This document shows positions 23,987 to 33,084 of a stretch of 64,000 nt of DNA, piece after piece. The stretch's first letter is position 1. Every line of letters begins with the position of its first letter. Position numbers and translations under genes: made by a program. The notes under the pieces are model-generated. The model was given only the letters and a program-made list of their open reading frames with translations. It made no database searches and had not been told where the DNA came from. Origin of the DNA: JANXSF01 sp043745195. GTDB lineage: Bacteria; Acidobacteriota; Terriglobia; Bryobacterales; Bryobacteraceae. Location: NCBI GenBank assembly GCA_043745195.1, contig JAYTTF010000067.1:14150-78149 (forward strand), read 5' to 3'.

Positions 23987-25323
23987 AGTTGATTCCGGTT
24001 GGCAAAGAAAATAGCGCCATTTGCAGGAACAGCAGATGAATACACTGAACTTCCCAGACTCGATTCAGCAATCAGCTTCTTGGTTTTTGTAGCTTCCAAA
24101 ACAACCACGTCGCCATCTTCGTCGCCAAGGTACACTTTCCCATCAATCACAACTGGCGATCCCCAAACAGCGGCCAGCATATCGTGGGTCCAATAAGCCG
24201 TTCCGGTCTTGGCGTCCAGGCAATGCAGGAAGCCGGAAAAATCCGAATAAAATAGCAAGCCATTGTAATAAGCACCGGTGGAAATGGAACGGCGAATTTT
24301 ATCGTAGTGCCACAATCGTCCAGTCTGCGTAATGTCACCGCGCTTGGTTGCATCAATGGCATAAAGATGGCCCACCCCTTCACCATGCTCGGGATCCTGT
24401 CCATTGGCTTGATAAACCACGTTGCCAACGATGATCGGTGTAGCAATCACTTCGTTGCGCGTTTTTGGCCAGACGGATTCTTTGGGATTCAGATCAAACT
24501 CCCAAAGCAGCTTTCCGGTTTCCGCTTCGTAGCTTCGCGTCTTGCCGTCGCCCTGACCGATGATCACCTGCACGCCATCGCCAATTTTGGCAACAGCAGG
24601 GGAAGACCATTGGCCATGCAAAATCTTGTCACCAACCTGATTGGCTTCCCAAACCAACTTCGCCGTCTTTTTGTTAATCGCAATGATTGAGGGAGCTTTC
24701 GGCGAAGGAATGTTGACGTGTGATTCATCCTGGCCATTCGACGTTGAAACAAAAATCAGATCGCCATAAATCGCAGGAGAGCTATTCGACATGTTGTGAG
24801 GAAACGCACCCACTTCTTCCATCATGTCGAACTTCCAAAGTATTTTGCCATCCTTCAAACCAGCGGCAACAACTTCACCCCTGTTGGAAACGTAATAAAC
24901 AATGCCATTTTCAACACTAGGGGACGAGCACACCCCTTGAAACGGCCAATCATTCACACGGCCACTGGCAACTTTTTCATGAGTGATTTGCCAAAGGAAT
25001 GCTCCTGTTTTTTCGTCGAAGGCCATAACCACACCGCGGTCGCCACCTTCTTTGGGGTTGCGCAATCCTTCATTATTGGTGCCCACCAAAACAACACCAT
25101 CGGACACCACGGGGTTGCCGTAGGTCTGGGAACCCAATGCGGAAACCCATTTAGTATTAATCTTCTTGGTGACATCCCACGATACCGGGCCACCCTTCAT
25201 AGTGGAGACCATATTGCGATCGTTAGTGCCACCCCACATTGGCCAATCTTTTTTCGGATCGGATGCGGAAAGCAAACCGGCAGTACCGGCAATGGATAAG
25301 AGCAGGCTGATTTTCTGATTCAT
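23962..25323 (-). CDS. Secreted PQQ-like beta-propeller protein
   Basis: A 453-residue protein with a signal peptide (MNQKISLLLSIAGTAGLLSA) and an opening DWPMWGGTNDRN typical of the PQQ-like repeat family, then propeller blades such as GDLIFVSTSNGQDE, ETGKLLWEFDLNP and GKVYLGDEDGDVVVLEA. It has a Cys in the first third (QGVCSSPSV) and another later (LHCLDAKTG), but not the adjacent pair of methanol dehydrogenase. Its ATG overlaps the stop of the upstream propeller gene by one base (TAATG), so the two are translated in tandem. A role in binding or processing an extracellular polymer is an inference from context. Confidence 0.85.
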   Translation of the reverse strand: MNQKISLLLSIAGTAGLLSASDPKKDWPMWGGTNDRNMVSTMKGGPVSWDVTKKINTKWVSALGSQTYGNPVVSDGVVLVGTNNEGLRNPKEGGDRGVVMAFDEKTGAFLWQITHEKVASGRVNDWPFQGVCSSPSVENGIVYYVSNRGEVVAAGLKDGKILWKFDMMEEVGAFPHNMSNSSPAIYGDLIFVSTSNGQDESHVNIPSPKAPSIIAINKKTAKLVWEANQVGDKILHGQWSSPAVAKIGDGVQVIIGQGDGKTRSYEAETGKLLWEFDLNPKESVWPKTRNEVIATPIIVGNVVYQANGQDPEHGEGVGHLYAIDATKRGDITQTGRLWHYDKIRRSISTGAYYNGLLFYSDFSGFLHCLDAKTGTAYWTHDMLAAVWGSPVVIDGKVYLGDEDGDVVVLEATKTKKLIAESSLGSSVYSSAVPANGAIFFANRNQLWALENKK

Positions 25324-27497
25324 TAGTTCTTCGTCACCTTCAGGTTATCGAAAAATACTTCATAGGGCGCATCTGCATAGATGCCTGGAGCGCCTATCAG
25401 GTTTCCGTCGTCGTCAACCCGTTCCACAGTCCACGCAGTTGGTTCGGGTTCACTTGCGGCCCAAACTTTCCCCAATGCGCGAACTTTCGTTCCGCCCAAG
25501 GATTCCACTCGCAACTTCATTTTGTACCAAACATCCCATTGGGCCTTAAAAGGAGCCGTGATGGTTCGTTGCGTTTCCGGTTGCCAGGATTGCAGTTCAA
25601 CCTTGTCCTGATTGCCGAACAGCACTAAATTGTAGCGCTGGGCAACCAACCCGGCATCACCCATCTGCCGGCGCTTCTGTGAAAACCGTGTCTGTGCTTC
25701 CACCGTGTAATCGTGCATATCCACCGGTCCAAAGAATGCACGGGCCCTTTTGGTAGCCGGGTTATCAGCCAGTTTCACCAGCACGTTCCCCCCTTCTTCC
25801 GGACGCGTTTCAAACTTCGTATTGCAGTTGATCCATTCCGCCGGAACAGCTTTGTTCTTCAAATCATCAAAGTTCCAACTCCACGGAAGCGAAGCAACAA
25901 TTCGCGCCCGAGCCTGTCCTGTAAGATTACCCACTTTAGCCGTGATGATCCCCGCAGTACTTGGTGAAGCCGCATCGATCGTCAACTTACCATCCACCGC
26001 CGTTGCCTTCAAAGTTCCAGCATTCCATTCAACCTTCTTTTCTTCACGCAGAAAGTTGCCTTGCGCATCGAACAAGCGAACTCGCAAATTCACGCTTTGG
26101 CCTGGAGCCGTCATAATTTCCGCAGGCACAACTTGCAGGTACGCCGCAGCCCCTTCGCCCTTCTTTGGACCAGGAGCATATACAGTTGGTGTAACCGTTT
26201 TCTTGCCGATTGCATAAAGGCTTTCGTTGGTAACAATGAACACCCGTCCATCGCTGATTGCCGCTGAGCCAATCACCTTTTCACCCGTCTCTTGTCCGGG
26301 AGCAGGCTGACGAAACGTTACTTCGCTGAGCTTTTCGCACCGATCATTGTGCGGTTTTAGAATAAAAAACTTCCCGTTCTCTGTACCAACGTAAATCTTG
26401 CCATCGGCAAACACAGCCGTGGATTTCTGAATTGTACCCATGTTGAACTTCCAGATTTGACGCCCGGTTACCAGGTCGAAAGCAAACACGTTCGCGCCAT
26501 TGTCCACTTGGATAATCCGGTCGCCGTCAATGAACGGCGAACTCACACCGCCTTGGAATCCAACATTTTGCCACTTGATTTGCGCCTTACCCATGTCCCC
26601 TTTGAACGTTCCGTCAAGGGCGGCAAGCAAACCCATTTCGCTGGTATCTAAATTTTCTTCCGAATGGCTAACATAAACTGTAGAGCCGTTCACCACCACG
26701 CCAGTATTGAGACCCCGTTTGGACATTACAAACTTCCAAACCGGTTCGCCAGTCTGCGCCTTAACGGCATGCACTGCGCCGTCGCCGCCACCTACAATGA
26801 ACAATCGCTGCCCACCCAGTTCGGCAATCATCGGCGGAGAATAAGTAGTGTCATAAGGTCTGCCACCAGGCGTAGTTACAAAAATGCTTTCCCCAGTGCG
26901 TTTGTCAAACGCAAAGAAACGATGCGCCGCGCGCGATTGTGCGCCCCAACCAGTGGTGACGCCGCTGATCATTACCTGATCTCCATCAATCACTGGAGCC
27001 GGTGTGCGGCCTCCATGAGTCGTTACCCATGCAAACTCTTCGCCCAATGAACGATTCCAGACTTCCTTACCTTCCCGAGTGAAGCACCAAAGCTGACCAT
27101 GCCCCCCAAACGCAAATACATTGCCCGTGTCAGGATCAACAGATGGGGAACTCCAAGCCATGCGGTGGGGAGGAACGTCGGAAAGAAAAATTGCCCACTT
27201 CTTTTCCCAAAGCAGCTTCCCCGTTGACCCATCAAACGCCATCAGGCGCTCTTTCATCTTTGCGCCGCTACCGTCTGTGTTCATCAGATAAACTCGGTCG
27301 TTGTGCACAACCGGTGCTGAAATGCCGCCAAAAGGTGCCTTCCATAATAGATTTTGCCCCTGCGGAGACCAAGTCGTGGGCAGATTTTTTTCGTTTGAAG
27401 TCCCGTCGCGCTTAGGGCCTCTCCAATCGGGCCAATCTCCGGCAAATAGGGGCAAGGTAACGGCCAGGGCAAGAATGAGGTGGAATGCTTTTTTCAT
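25323..27497 (-). CDS. Secreted PQQ-like beta-propeller protein with C-terminal sandwich domain
   Basis: A 724-residue protein with signal peptide MKKAFHLILALAVTLPLFAG. Residues 20-440 are PQQ-like propeller blades (opening DWPDWRGPKRDG, then GGDGAVHAVKAQTGEPVWKF and DLVTGRQIWKFNMG). After a proline-rich hinge (about residue 445) comes an Ig-like strand set (QSVNLRVRLFDAQGN). The last 200 residues look like a laminin-G/DUF1080 jelly roll: WSWNFDD, TVEAQTRFSQKRRQMGDAG, GAPGIYADAPYEVFFDNLKV. Such jelly rolls bind or cleave glycans. As the first gene of the five-gene operon it may set expression of the rest. No lipobox is evident. Confidence 0.85.
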   Translation of the reverse strand: MKKAFHLILALAVTLPLFAGDWPDWRGPKRDGTSNEKNLPTTWSPQGQNLLWKAPFGGISAPVVHNDRVYLMNTDGSGAKMKERLMAFDGSTGKLLWEKKWAIFLSDVPPHRMAWSSPSVDPDTGNVFAFGGHGQLWCFTREGKEVWNRSLGEEFAWVTTHGGRTPAPVIDGDQVMISGVTTGWGAQSRAAHRFFAFDKRTGESIFVTTPGGRPYDTTYSPPMIAELGGQRLFIVGGGDGAVHAVKAQTGEPVWKFVMSKRGLNTGVVVNGSTVYVSHSEENLDTSEMGLLAALDGTFKGDMGKAQIKWQNVGFQGGVSSPFIDGDRIIQVDNGANVFAFDLVTGRQIWKFNMGTIQKSTAVFADGKIYVGTENGKFFILKPHNDRCEKLSEVTFRQPAPGQETGEKVIGSAAISDGRVFIVTNESLYAIGKKTVTPTVYAPGPKKGEGAAAYLQVVPAEIMTAPGQSVNLRVRLFDAQGNFLREEKKVEWNAGTLKATAVDGKLTIDAASPSTAGIITAKVGNLTGQARARIVASLPWSWNFDDLKNKAVPAEWINCNTKFETRPEEGGNVLVKLADNPATKRARAFFGPVDMHDYTVEAQTRFSQKRRQMGDAGLVAQRYNLVLFGNQDKVELQSWQPETQRTITAPFKAQWDVWYKMKLRVESLGGTKVRALGKVWAASEPEPTAWTVERVDDDGNLIGAPGIYADAPYEVFFDNLKVTKN

Positions 27498-27576
27498 AGT
27501 TTTCAGATATCAGAGTTGACGATACTTCCAGCACCAGCGTTACTGCAACTGCTGGCCACTATAGTTAATTATAGAG

Positions 27577-27596
27577 GGACATGCTTTCGCTTGTCC
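27577..27596. other. GNRA-type hairpin between operon and Oar receptor
   Basis: Between the Oar gene end (27611) and the propeller operon start (27497) lies an inverted repeat: GGACA at 27577-27581 and TGTCC at 27592-27596. Read on the minus strand, the transcript of the Oar gene would form GGACA-A-GC, a GAAA loop, then GC-A-TGTCC, so a stem capped by a GNRA tetraloop. No T-run follows, so it is not a classical intrinsic terminator, but it may protect the 3' end or bind a protein. Confidence 0.35.
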
Positions 27597-27610
27597 TTTC
27601 CCTGACTCTT

Positions 27611-30600
27611 CTAGAAAAGCAGCTTCAATCCGAATTGTACTCGACGCGGTTCGCCGGCACTGGTAATTTGGCCGGTCCCAGCCCCGTTGATATTGGTCCC
27701 GGGAAGGCCGAAGAACGGCGTATTGGTGGCGTTGAAGGCCTCGGCTCGAAACTGCAGTCTAACTCGTTCCACGATAGCCACCGATTTGGCAAGTGAGAAA
27801 TCCACATTGTTCAGCGTTGGGCCGGTAAGAATGTTTCTTCCTGAATTCCCGTAAGTGAAATTGGGCTGCACTTGGAATGCTGTTGTATCAAACCAACGAT
27901 CAATAGACCGCTGATCCGCAGGCAAAGAACCATCGCGCAGACGATTTGGCCGGTCAGCGCCGCCGGCGTTGGTTATGCCGCCGCTTGTGCTGACAGTGAA
28001 TGGCAGTCCGCTGGTTCGTCCAACAATGGCACTGATCTGCCAGCCGCCAAGAATCGTGTCTGTTAACCGGTTGGCTCTTGCCAGAAACTGTTTCCCTTTT
28101 CCAACAGGCAATTCGTAGGTGGTACTCAGCACAAAGTTGTGACGAACATCCGTCAATGAATTAGCCCGGTTCAAACTGCGATCCCAAGGCTTTAGAACTC
28201 CAGTTCCATCGTTGTTGCCAACCTCGTCCACATTGTCGATAGTATGCGACCAAGTGTATGCAGCAAGGAACGTCAACCCTTTTGAGAAGCGCTTTTCCAG
28301 CCGCACCATCAATGCGTTATAGCTCAAGTTTCCCAATGGCTCCTGACGGTTCACCGCAGTATAGAAAGGCCACAAGCGTCGGTTTGCCACCGGCACGGGA
28401 GACGGATCAATATTAAACGGCACGTTGTAATTCACGTTGGAAAGCAGCTTGTGAGTTCCATTGCCGCTGTAGCCAACCGTTAGCAGCGTATCCAGTTTCA
28501 ATTCCCGCTGAACGTCGAAGAACCATTGGCTTGAATATTGCGTCGGAAGAAACTTATTCGGAGACTCAATGCCCACCAAGTTAGGCCCAGGCACAGTTGT
28601 TGCCGGTAATTGCACGGCAGGGAATCCGCCGCTCAAAGTTAATCGTGGGTTTATGCGGTCAAGCGTGCCAAAGCCAATTTCCACAAAATCGGGAGCCTGA
28701 TTTTGCGCACGGGCCCACTGCGTCTGTATTGCATCGGCCTGGGCAAAGATCAAGCCATAGCCGGAGCGCAACACTGTCTTGTTACCAAGTTTATAAGCCA
28801 ATCCCACGCGCGGTGCGAAGTTGTTCAAATCGTTCTGGCATCCGCAGGCACCTTTAAACCTGGTCTGCTTCAGTTGAATGTCGGTTGATCCAGTGCGTGA
28901 AAAATCCAGATCGAAAGTGGAAACACCACCATCGGGAAAGACTGGTGCAAAGTAAATATCGTAACGAATGCCCAGGTTCAGAGTCAGCCGTGGAGTGATT
29001 TTCCAATCATCCTGCAGAAAACCGGCGAAATTATTTACCCAAAGATTTTCCCCATTTTCATTTCCAATCGTCCCGCCACTGGCCATCCCCAACATGAACT
29101 CCGCCAAGCCGTCCCCTGTTGCCCCACGGTTAGCCGGGTTTGCAGTGAATTCGCGCGCAAAGGCGAATTGTCCCCGTGAAAACCGTGCAGCATTGCGGAA
29201 AACATTCTGCCGTTTAAATTCCGCACCCACACGAGTGTTGTGCTTGCCCCATGTTTTGAAAATCGTATCGTTTACTTGATAGGCTTTCAAATTATTCGTA
29301 TTCGGCCAGAAGGAACGGGCACCCAATTCCGCATATCCGCCGGGTGAAAATCGCGACAATCCGTGATTGTTGGAAACATCGAAGTTCGTTTTTGGAATGC
29401 CCTTAATCCCATACTCAGCAAAGGTAGCCGTATCGTAAGGGATGTCAAAGCTGGTCGGCAATTTGGTAAACCCGAAGCGTACTTCATTGGCAATAGTCGG
29501 CGAAATTGTCAGGTTGTAGGATGCGGCGATACTTTGACTGCGAATCTTCGTGGTGGTAGCTAAGCCCCCATCGGCGGGCAACGGCAGTGGTCCCGGTTCA
29601 TAGCGATCCCGGTTGCGGCGGCTGTAGCGAACTGAAAGACGGCTCCTGTCGTTAATGTTGTGGTCCCCTTTAAAATCGTAAGTGTCCACATTATTCGATT
29701 CGCTCGGCGCGAAAAAGTAGTTGTTGGCAATGTTCGTATTGTCGGTGGGCAGCGGATAAAGATTCAGCAGCTTCGGAAATAAAGGGTCCCAGCGGCTCTT
29801 CGGCACAATGTTGCCTGCAAACGGCTGCCGAGTAAAGCTTGCAGCAGTGCCAACAGTGGTGGCAGGATCAAACACCGGACGAATCCGATTGAAATCGCCA
29901 TTGCGCACTTCCAGAACCGGCACGGTTGACGTGAAGCTGCGCCCCAGTCGAGTGCGCGTTCCTTCAATAGAAGCAAAGAAAAATGTTTTGTCTTTACGAA
30001 CGGGTCCGCCAACGGTTCCACCGAATTGACTCTGCTTGTAGGTCGGCTTCTTAGCTCCTGCTCGATTCGCAAAAAAGTTGGTACCGTCCAGATTCGAATT
30101 GCGAAGAAATTCATAAGCAGAACCGTGCAACTGGTTCGTGCCCGATTTGATATTCACAAAAACCTGCCCACCCATTCGATTCCCAAACTCAGCGGACAAA
30201 TTGTTGGTGACAACACGGAATTCACCCACCGCGTCAACCGACGGTTTCACCGCTTGCGCTTCAAAGCCAACAGGTCCACCGGAATATGTGCCGGAGTTAT
30301 CAATGCCATCAATATTCACCTGCACTTGATATCCATGCTGCCCGCCCGCAGAGAACACGCCTTCCCCTTGAGGCCGTGACCCTCGCGCCGGTGCCGCTCC
30401 AGCCGTCAGCCGCGCCAACTCCAGAAAATTGCGTCCATTCAGTGGCAGTTCCACAATTCGCTTATTGTCGATCACTTGCCCCACTGTAGATGTTTCCGAA
30501 TCAAGTAATGCTGCCGTCGCAGTGACGTTCACGCTTTCGGTCAAGGTGCCAGGTTTCAAGGTGAAATCGATGCGCGCTGCCTGACCCACGTCCAACTTAA

Positions 30601-30868
30601 AATCGGGAACTTCCGCAGTTGCAAAACCCAAGTTCGCGGCCGCTACTTTATAACGTCCAACGGGAAGACCGGGAATAGTATAAAGTCCCGATTGATTCGT
30701 GGAGATCTCTCGGCGAAGACCCGTTTCAATGTTTGTGATGGTCACCTTTGCGGCAGGAATCACAGCATCGGATTGGTCCTTGACAATTCCCTGAATAGAC
30801 CCGGTTTGCCCATACAAACCGAAAGAAGTGAAGAGTAGAAGCGTAGCAAGACTGTAACGTGGAAGCAT
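27611..30868 (-). CDS. Oar-type TonB-dependent outer-membrane receptor with carboxypeptidase-regulatory domain
   Basis: A protein of about 1085 residues. After signal peptide MLPRYSLATLLLFTSFGLYG comes a carboxypeptidase-regulatory domain (SIQGIVKDQSDAVIPAAKVT, then SGLYTIPGLPVGRYKVAA), a plug domain (IVELPLNGRNFLELARLTAG) and a long beta-barrel with many FFFASIEGTR-like and Arg/Asn-rich strands. The C-terminus ends QFGLKLLF, with the terminal aromatic expected of barrel proteins. Such Oar-like receptors are numerous in Acidobacteriota and probably import large substrates or act in adhesion, energised by TonB. No SusD homologue lies next to it. The gene stands alone and is divergent from the PAP2 gene. 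The start at 30868 gives the best signal peptide; a longer frame begins at 30895. Confidence 0.9.
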   Translation of the reverse strand: MLPRYSLATLLLFTSFGLYGQTGSIQGIVKDQSDAVIPAAKVTITNIETGLRREISTNQSGLYTIPGLPVGRYKVAAANLGFATAEVPDFKLDVGQAARIDFTLKPGTLTESVNVTATAALLDSETSTVGQVIDNKRIVELPLNGRNFLELARLTAGAAPARGSRPQGEGVFSAGGQHGYQVQVNIDGIDNSGTYSGGPVGFEAQAVKPSVDAVGEFRVVTNNLSAEFGNRMGGQVFVNIKSGTNQLHGSAYEFLRNSNLDGTNFFANRAGAKKPTYKQSQFGGTVGGPVRKDKTFFFASIEGTRTRLGRSFTSTVPVLEVRNGDFNRIRPVFDPATTVGTAASFTRQPFAGNIVPKSRWDPLFPKLLNLYPLPTDNTNIANNYFFAPSESNNVDTYDFKGDHNINDRSRLSVRYSRRNRDRYEPGPLPLPADGGLATTTKIRSQSIAASYNLTISPTIANEVRFGFTKLPTSFDIPYDTATFAEYGIKGIPKTNFDVSNNHGLSRFSPGGYAELGARSFWPNTNNLKAYQVNDTIFKTWGKHNTRVGAEFKRQNVFRNAARFSRGQFAFAREFTANPANRGATGDGLAEFMLGMASGGTIGNENGENLWVNNFAGFLQDDWKITPRLTLNLGIRYDIYFAPVFPDGGVSTFDLDFSRTGSTDIQLKQTRFKGACGCQNDLNNFAPRVGLAYKLGNKTVLRSGYGLIFAQADAIQTQWARAQNQAPDFVEIGFGTLDRINPRLTLSGGFPAVQLPATTVPGPNLVGIESPNKFLPTQYSSQWFFDVQRELKLDTLLTVGYSGNGTHKLLSNVNYNVPFNIDPSPVPVANRRLWPFYTAVNRQEPLGNLSYNALMVRLEKRFSKGLTFLAAYTWSHTIDNVDEVGNNDGTGVLKPWDRSLNRANSLTDVRHNFVLSTTYELPVGKGKQFLARANRLTDTILGGWQISAIVGRTSGLPFTVSTSGGITNAGGADRPNRLRDGSLPADQRSIDRWFDTTAFQVQPNFTYGNSGRNILTGPTLNNVDFSLAKSVAIVERVRLQFRAEAFNATNTPFFGLPGTNINGAGTGQITSAGEPRRVQFGLKLLF

Positions 30869-30942
30869 AATGATTACGGTATCATGGATACTCAACTACT
30901 TTATTCCTCCGAACAGCCGAGGAACAGTTTGATCCAAGTCCG

Positions 30943-31863
30943 ATGAATGAGCAAAACCGAGTTCTGTCAGGAATGTTCCGCCCCAGCGAATGGGTGCTGA
31001 TCGCCTATTTCAGCTACACAGCTATTCTTGCGCTGCAATATCCGCTACCCGACGCACAGAAAGCAATTGGACTCGCAGTACCTATTCTTCTATTCCTACT
31101 CGGCTACCTTGATTCTGGATATTCATGCAATTGGACCAGTATGGTTCGCGATTGGCTTCCTGCCCCCATGGTGCTGGCCGCCTATTGGCAAGTGGATTGG
31201 TTCCGCGTCGATTATCATTTGGAGGATCTGGAACGCGTCTGGCTCAACTGGGATCGAACGCTGCTAAATGACATGGGGCTGCGGGCCGCCGTCGAAAGCC
31301 TGGGACCTGTAATTCCTTCCCTGATTGAAATCGCCTATCTTTTAATGTACGTCGTTCCTCCCTTTTCCATCGCCGCATTCTACATCTTAAAAAAGCGCGA
31401 ACGAGTGGAACTATACATGTTCCCATTCTTACTCGGCACCCTCTCCGCCTATGCTTTGATTTCCCACTTCCCCTCCGGTTCGCCGCGCGTGGAGCATCCC
31501 GGGCTGGACATGCCAAACATCCACACCATTTGGCGCCAGTTCAATATTTGGATTTTGAACCGCGGCGATATTCAGACCAGCGTTTTTCCCAGTGGGCACG
31601 TCACCGCAGCTTTTTCAGCAGCGTTTGGCATGATACTGGCACTGCCGGAACGTCCTTGGTTCGGACGGGTTTTACTAATCAATTCCTTCCTGATTCTTGT
31701 GGCCACTGTTTATGGCCGGTATCACTATGCTGTAGATGGCTTGGCGGGCCTTGCCATCAGTTGCTGCTCGCTGGGCATCACTCTTTTTCTGCGGCGAGCA
31801 AGCACCAATAAAGCCGAAGCCGTCGCATCAGACTCGCCAGTTACTTTTCCCGAAGCTAGCTAA
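30943..31863 (+). CDS. PAP2-family membrane phosphatase, possible inositol-phosphotransferase type
   Basis: A 306-residue membrane protein with about six to seven hydrophobic helices. The PAP2 phosphatase motif is present as VFPSGHVTAAFSA and GRYHYAVDGLAG (the two catalytic histidines). The sequence between helices is longer than in simple undecaprenyl pyrophosphate phosphatases and resembles the Aur1/Ipt1 group of inositol-phosphoryltransferases, but this is only a suggestion. It begins 74 bases from the proposed divergent start of the Oar receptor and is followed after 30 bases by an MFS transporter on the same strand. It may remodel lipid head groups or a lipid carrier. Confidence 0.82.
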   Translation: MNEQNRVLSGMFRPSEWVLIAYFSYTAILALQYPLPDAQKAIGLAVPILLFLLGYLDSGYSCNWTSMVRDWLPAPMVLAAYWQVDWFRVDYHLEDLERVWLNWDRTLLNDMGLRAAVESLGPVIPSLIEIAYLLMYVVPPFSIAAFYILKKRERVELYMFPFLLGTLSAYALISHFPSGSPRVEHPGLDMPNIHTIWRQFNIWILNRGDIQTSVFPSGHVTAAFSAAFGMILALPERPWFGRVLLINSFLILVATVYGRYHYAVDGLAGLAISCCSLGITLFLRRASTNKAEAVASDSPVTFPEAS

Positions 31864-31893
31864 CCGCACATCCATAGCGATAAGATAACCCTC

Positions 31894-33084
31894 ATGCTCC
31901 AAACCCGCTCGCGCTGGGTGCTTTGTGTCTTCCTGCTACTGGGCACAACCATCAATTACCTGGATAGACAAACCCTCAGCCTAATGGCTCCGCTGATGAA
32001 AGATGAGTTGGGTTTGGATAACGAACGGCTGGGGCTGCTCTTTTCCCTGTTCTATTTCTCTTACACTGGTGCGCAATTTTTGGCCGGAGGATTGGTTGAT
32101 CGCTCAAACCTGCGCTGGGCGTATGGCGGCGCTGTGCTGTTGTGGTCAATTGTTGGATTACTCACTTCCTTCACCACCAACTTCCTTGGCTTGGGATTGT
32201 TCCGCGTACTGCTGGGCATTACCGAATCTCCCAACTGGCCCGGAGCTTTGAAAATCGTCTCGCGTGCATTGCCTGAAAAAGAAAGAGCCATCGGCAACGG
32301 AATCTTCACCAGCGGCCAAAGCATCGGCGCACTCACCGCGCCGCTGATCATCCTAACCATCGCCGGAGCCTTCAATTGGCGAATGGGATTTGCAGCCGTC
32401 GGCATACTTGGCATCGTCTGGTTTGTCGCCTGGGTGTGGTTCACACGGCGTCCTGAGTTCAAAAATATTTGGCCGCCCGTCCCTATGGCCAGCGCCACCG
32501 CAAGCTATTCAGAAGTGCTGCGGCAACCGAAATTCTGGCTTGTTGCAGTAATCACTTCCACTGTGAATCCTATTCTTTATTACAACGTGAATTGGCTGCC
32601 CACTTACTTCAATCAGCAACGTGGAATGACCGTCGGTTCACCCGACATGAAGTGGATTCTAACTCTGATCTATTTCGGGCTCGACCTTGGCTATCTGGCA
32701 TTCGGCTTGGCCTGTCTGCGTCTACCGCGAGTTGCCGTCATCAGCATGGCAACTCTGTTGGTAGCAATTGCCGCAACCGTTCCGTGGATTGAGGATCGTT
32801 CCACCATGACCGCCGTCTTGATGATCTCTAATTTCGGGCTGGGCATGTGGATGTCCATGTACCTCACTCTCACCCAGGAAGTTTCCAAGCATTCAGTGTC
32901 AACAGCCATGGGATTGGCCGGTGGAATTGGATCCCTGGCCGGAGCAATCTTAATGTATTTCGTGGGATTGGTAACCAAGCAGACACATTCGTTTCAAGGC
33001 CCATTTGTTGGAATTGCGATTGCGATTTCCTGCGCCTGGATGGCTGGCGTTGTTTCTGAACGTAACAGATCAACCCCAAGTTGA
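31894..33084 (+). CDS. MFS transporter, anion:cation symporter (hexuronate-type) family
   Basis: A 396-residue protein with twelve hydrophobic helices. The start TTINYLDRQTLSLMAPLMK and the AQFLAGGLVDR loop are typical of the ACS branch of MFS transporters, which includes ExuT and other organic-anion symporters. The glutamic-acid-bearing RVLLGITESPNWPGALKI segment is the family signature. Substrate: probably an organic acid such as a sugar acid; cannot be specified. It converges directly with the YCF48-like gene, whose stop codon begins at the next base. Confidence 0.88.
   Translation: MLQTRSRWVLCVFLLLGTTINYLDRQTLSLMAPLMKDELGLDNERLGLLFSLFYFSYTGAQFLAGGLVDRSNLRWAYGGAVLLWSIVGLLTSFTTNFLGLGLFRVLLGITESPNWPGALKIVSRALPEKERAIGNGIFTSGQSIGALTAPLIILTIAGAFNWRMGFAAVGILGIVWFVAWVWFTRRPEFKNIWPPVPMASATASYSEVLRQPKFWLVAVITSTVNPILYYNVNWLPTYFNQQRGMTVGSPDMKWILTLIYFGLDLGYLAFGLACLRLPRVAVISMATLLVAIAATVPWIEDRSTMTAVLMISNFGLGMWMSMYLTLTQEVSKHSVSTAMGLAGGIGSLAGAILMYFVGLVTKQTHSFQGPFVGIAIAISCAWMAGVVSERNRSTPS

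Noticed and set aside
20383..27497. True PQQ-dependent alcohol dehydrogenases among the propellers
   Set aside because: No vicinal Cys pair and no haem-binding CxxCH was found in the three propellers; they match the non-enzymatic PQQ-like repeat proteins.
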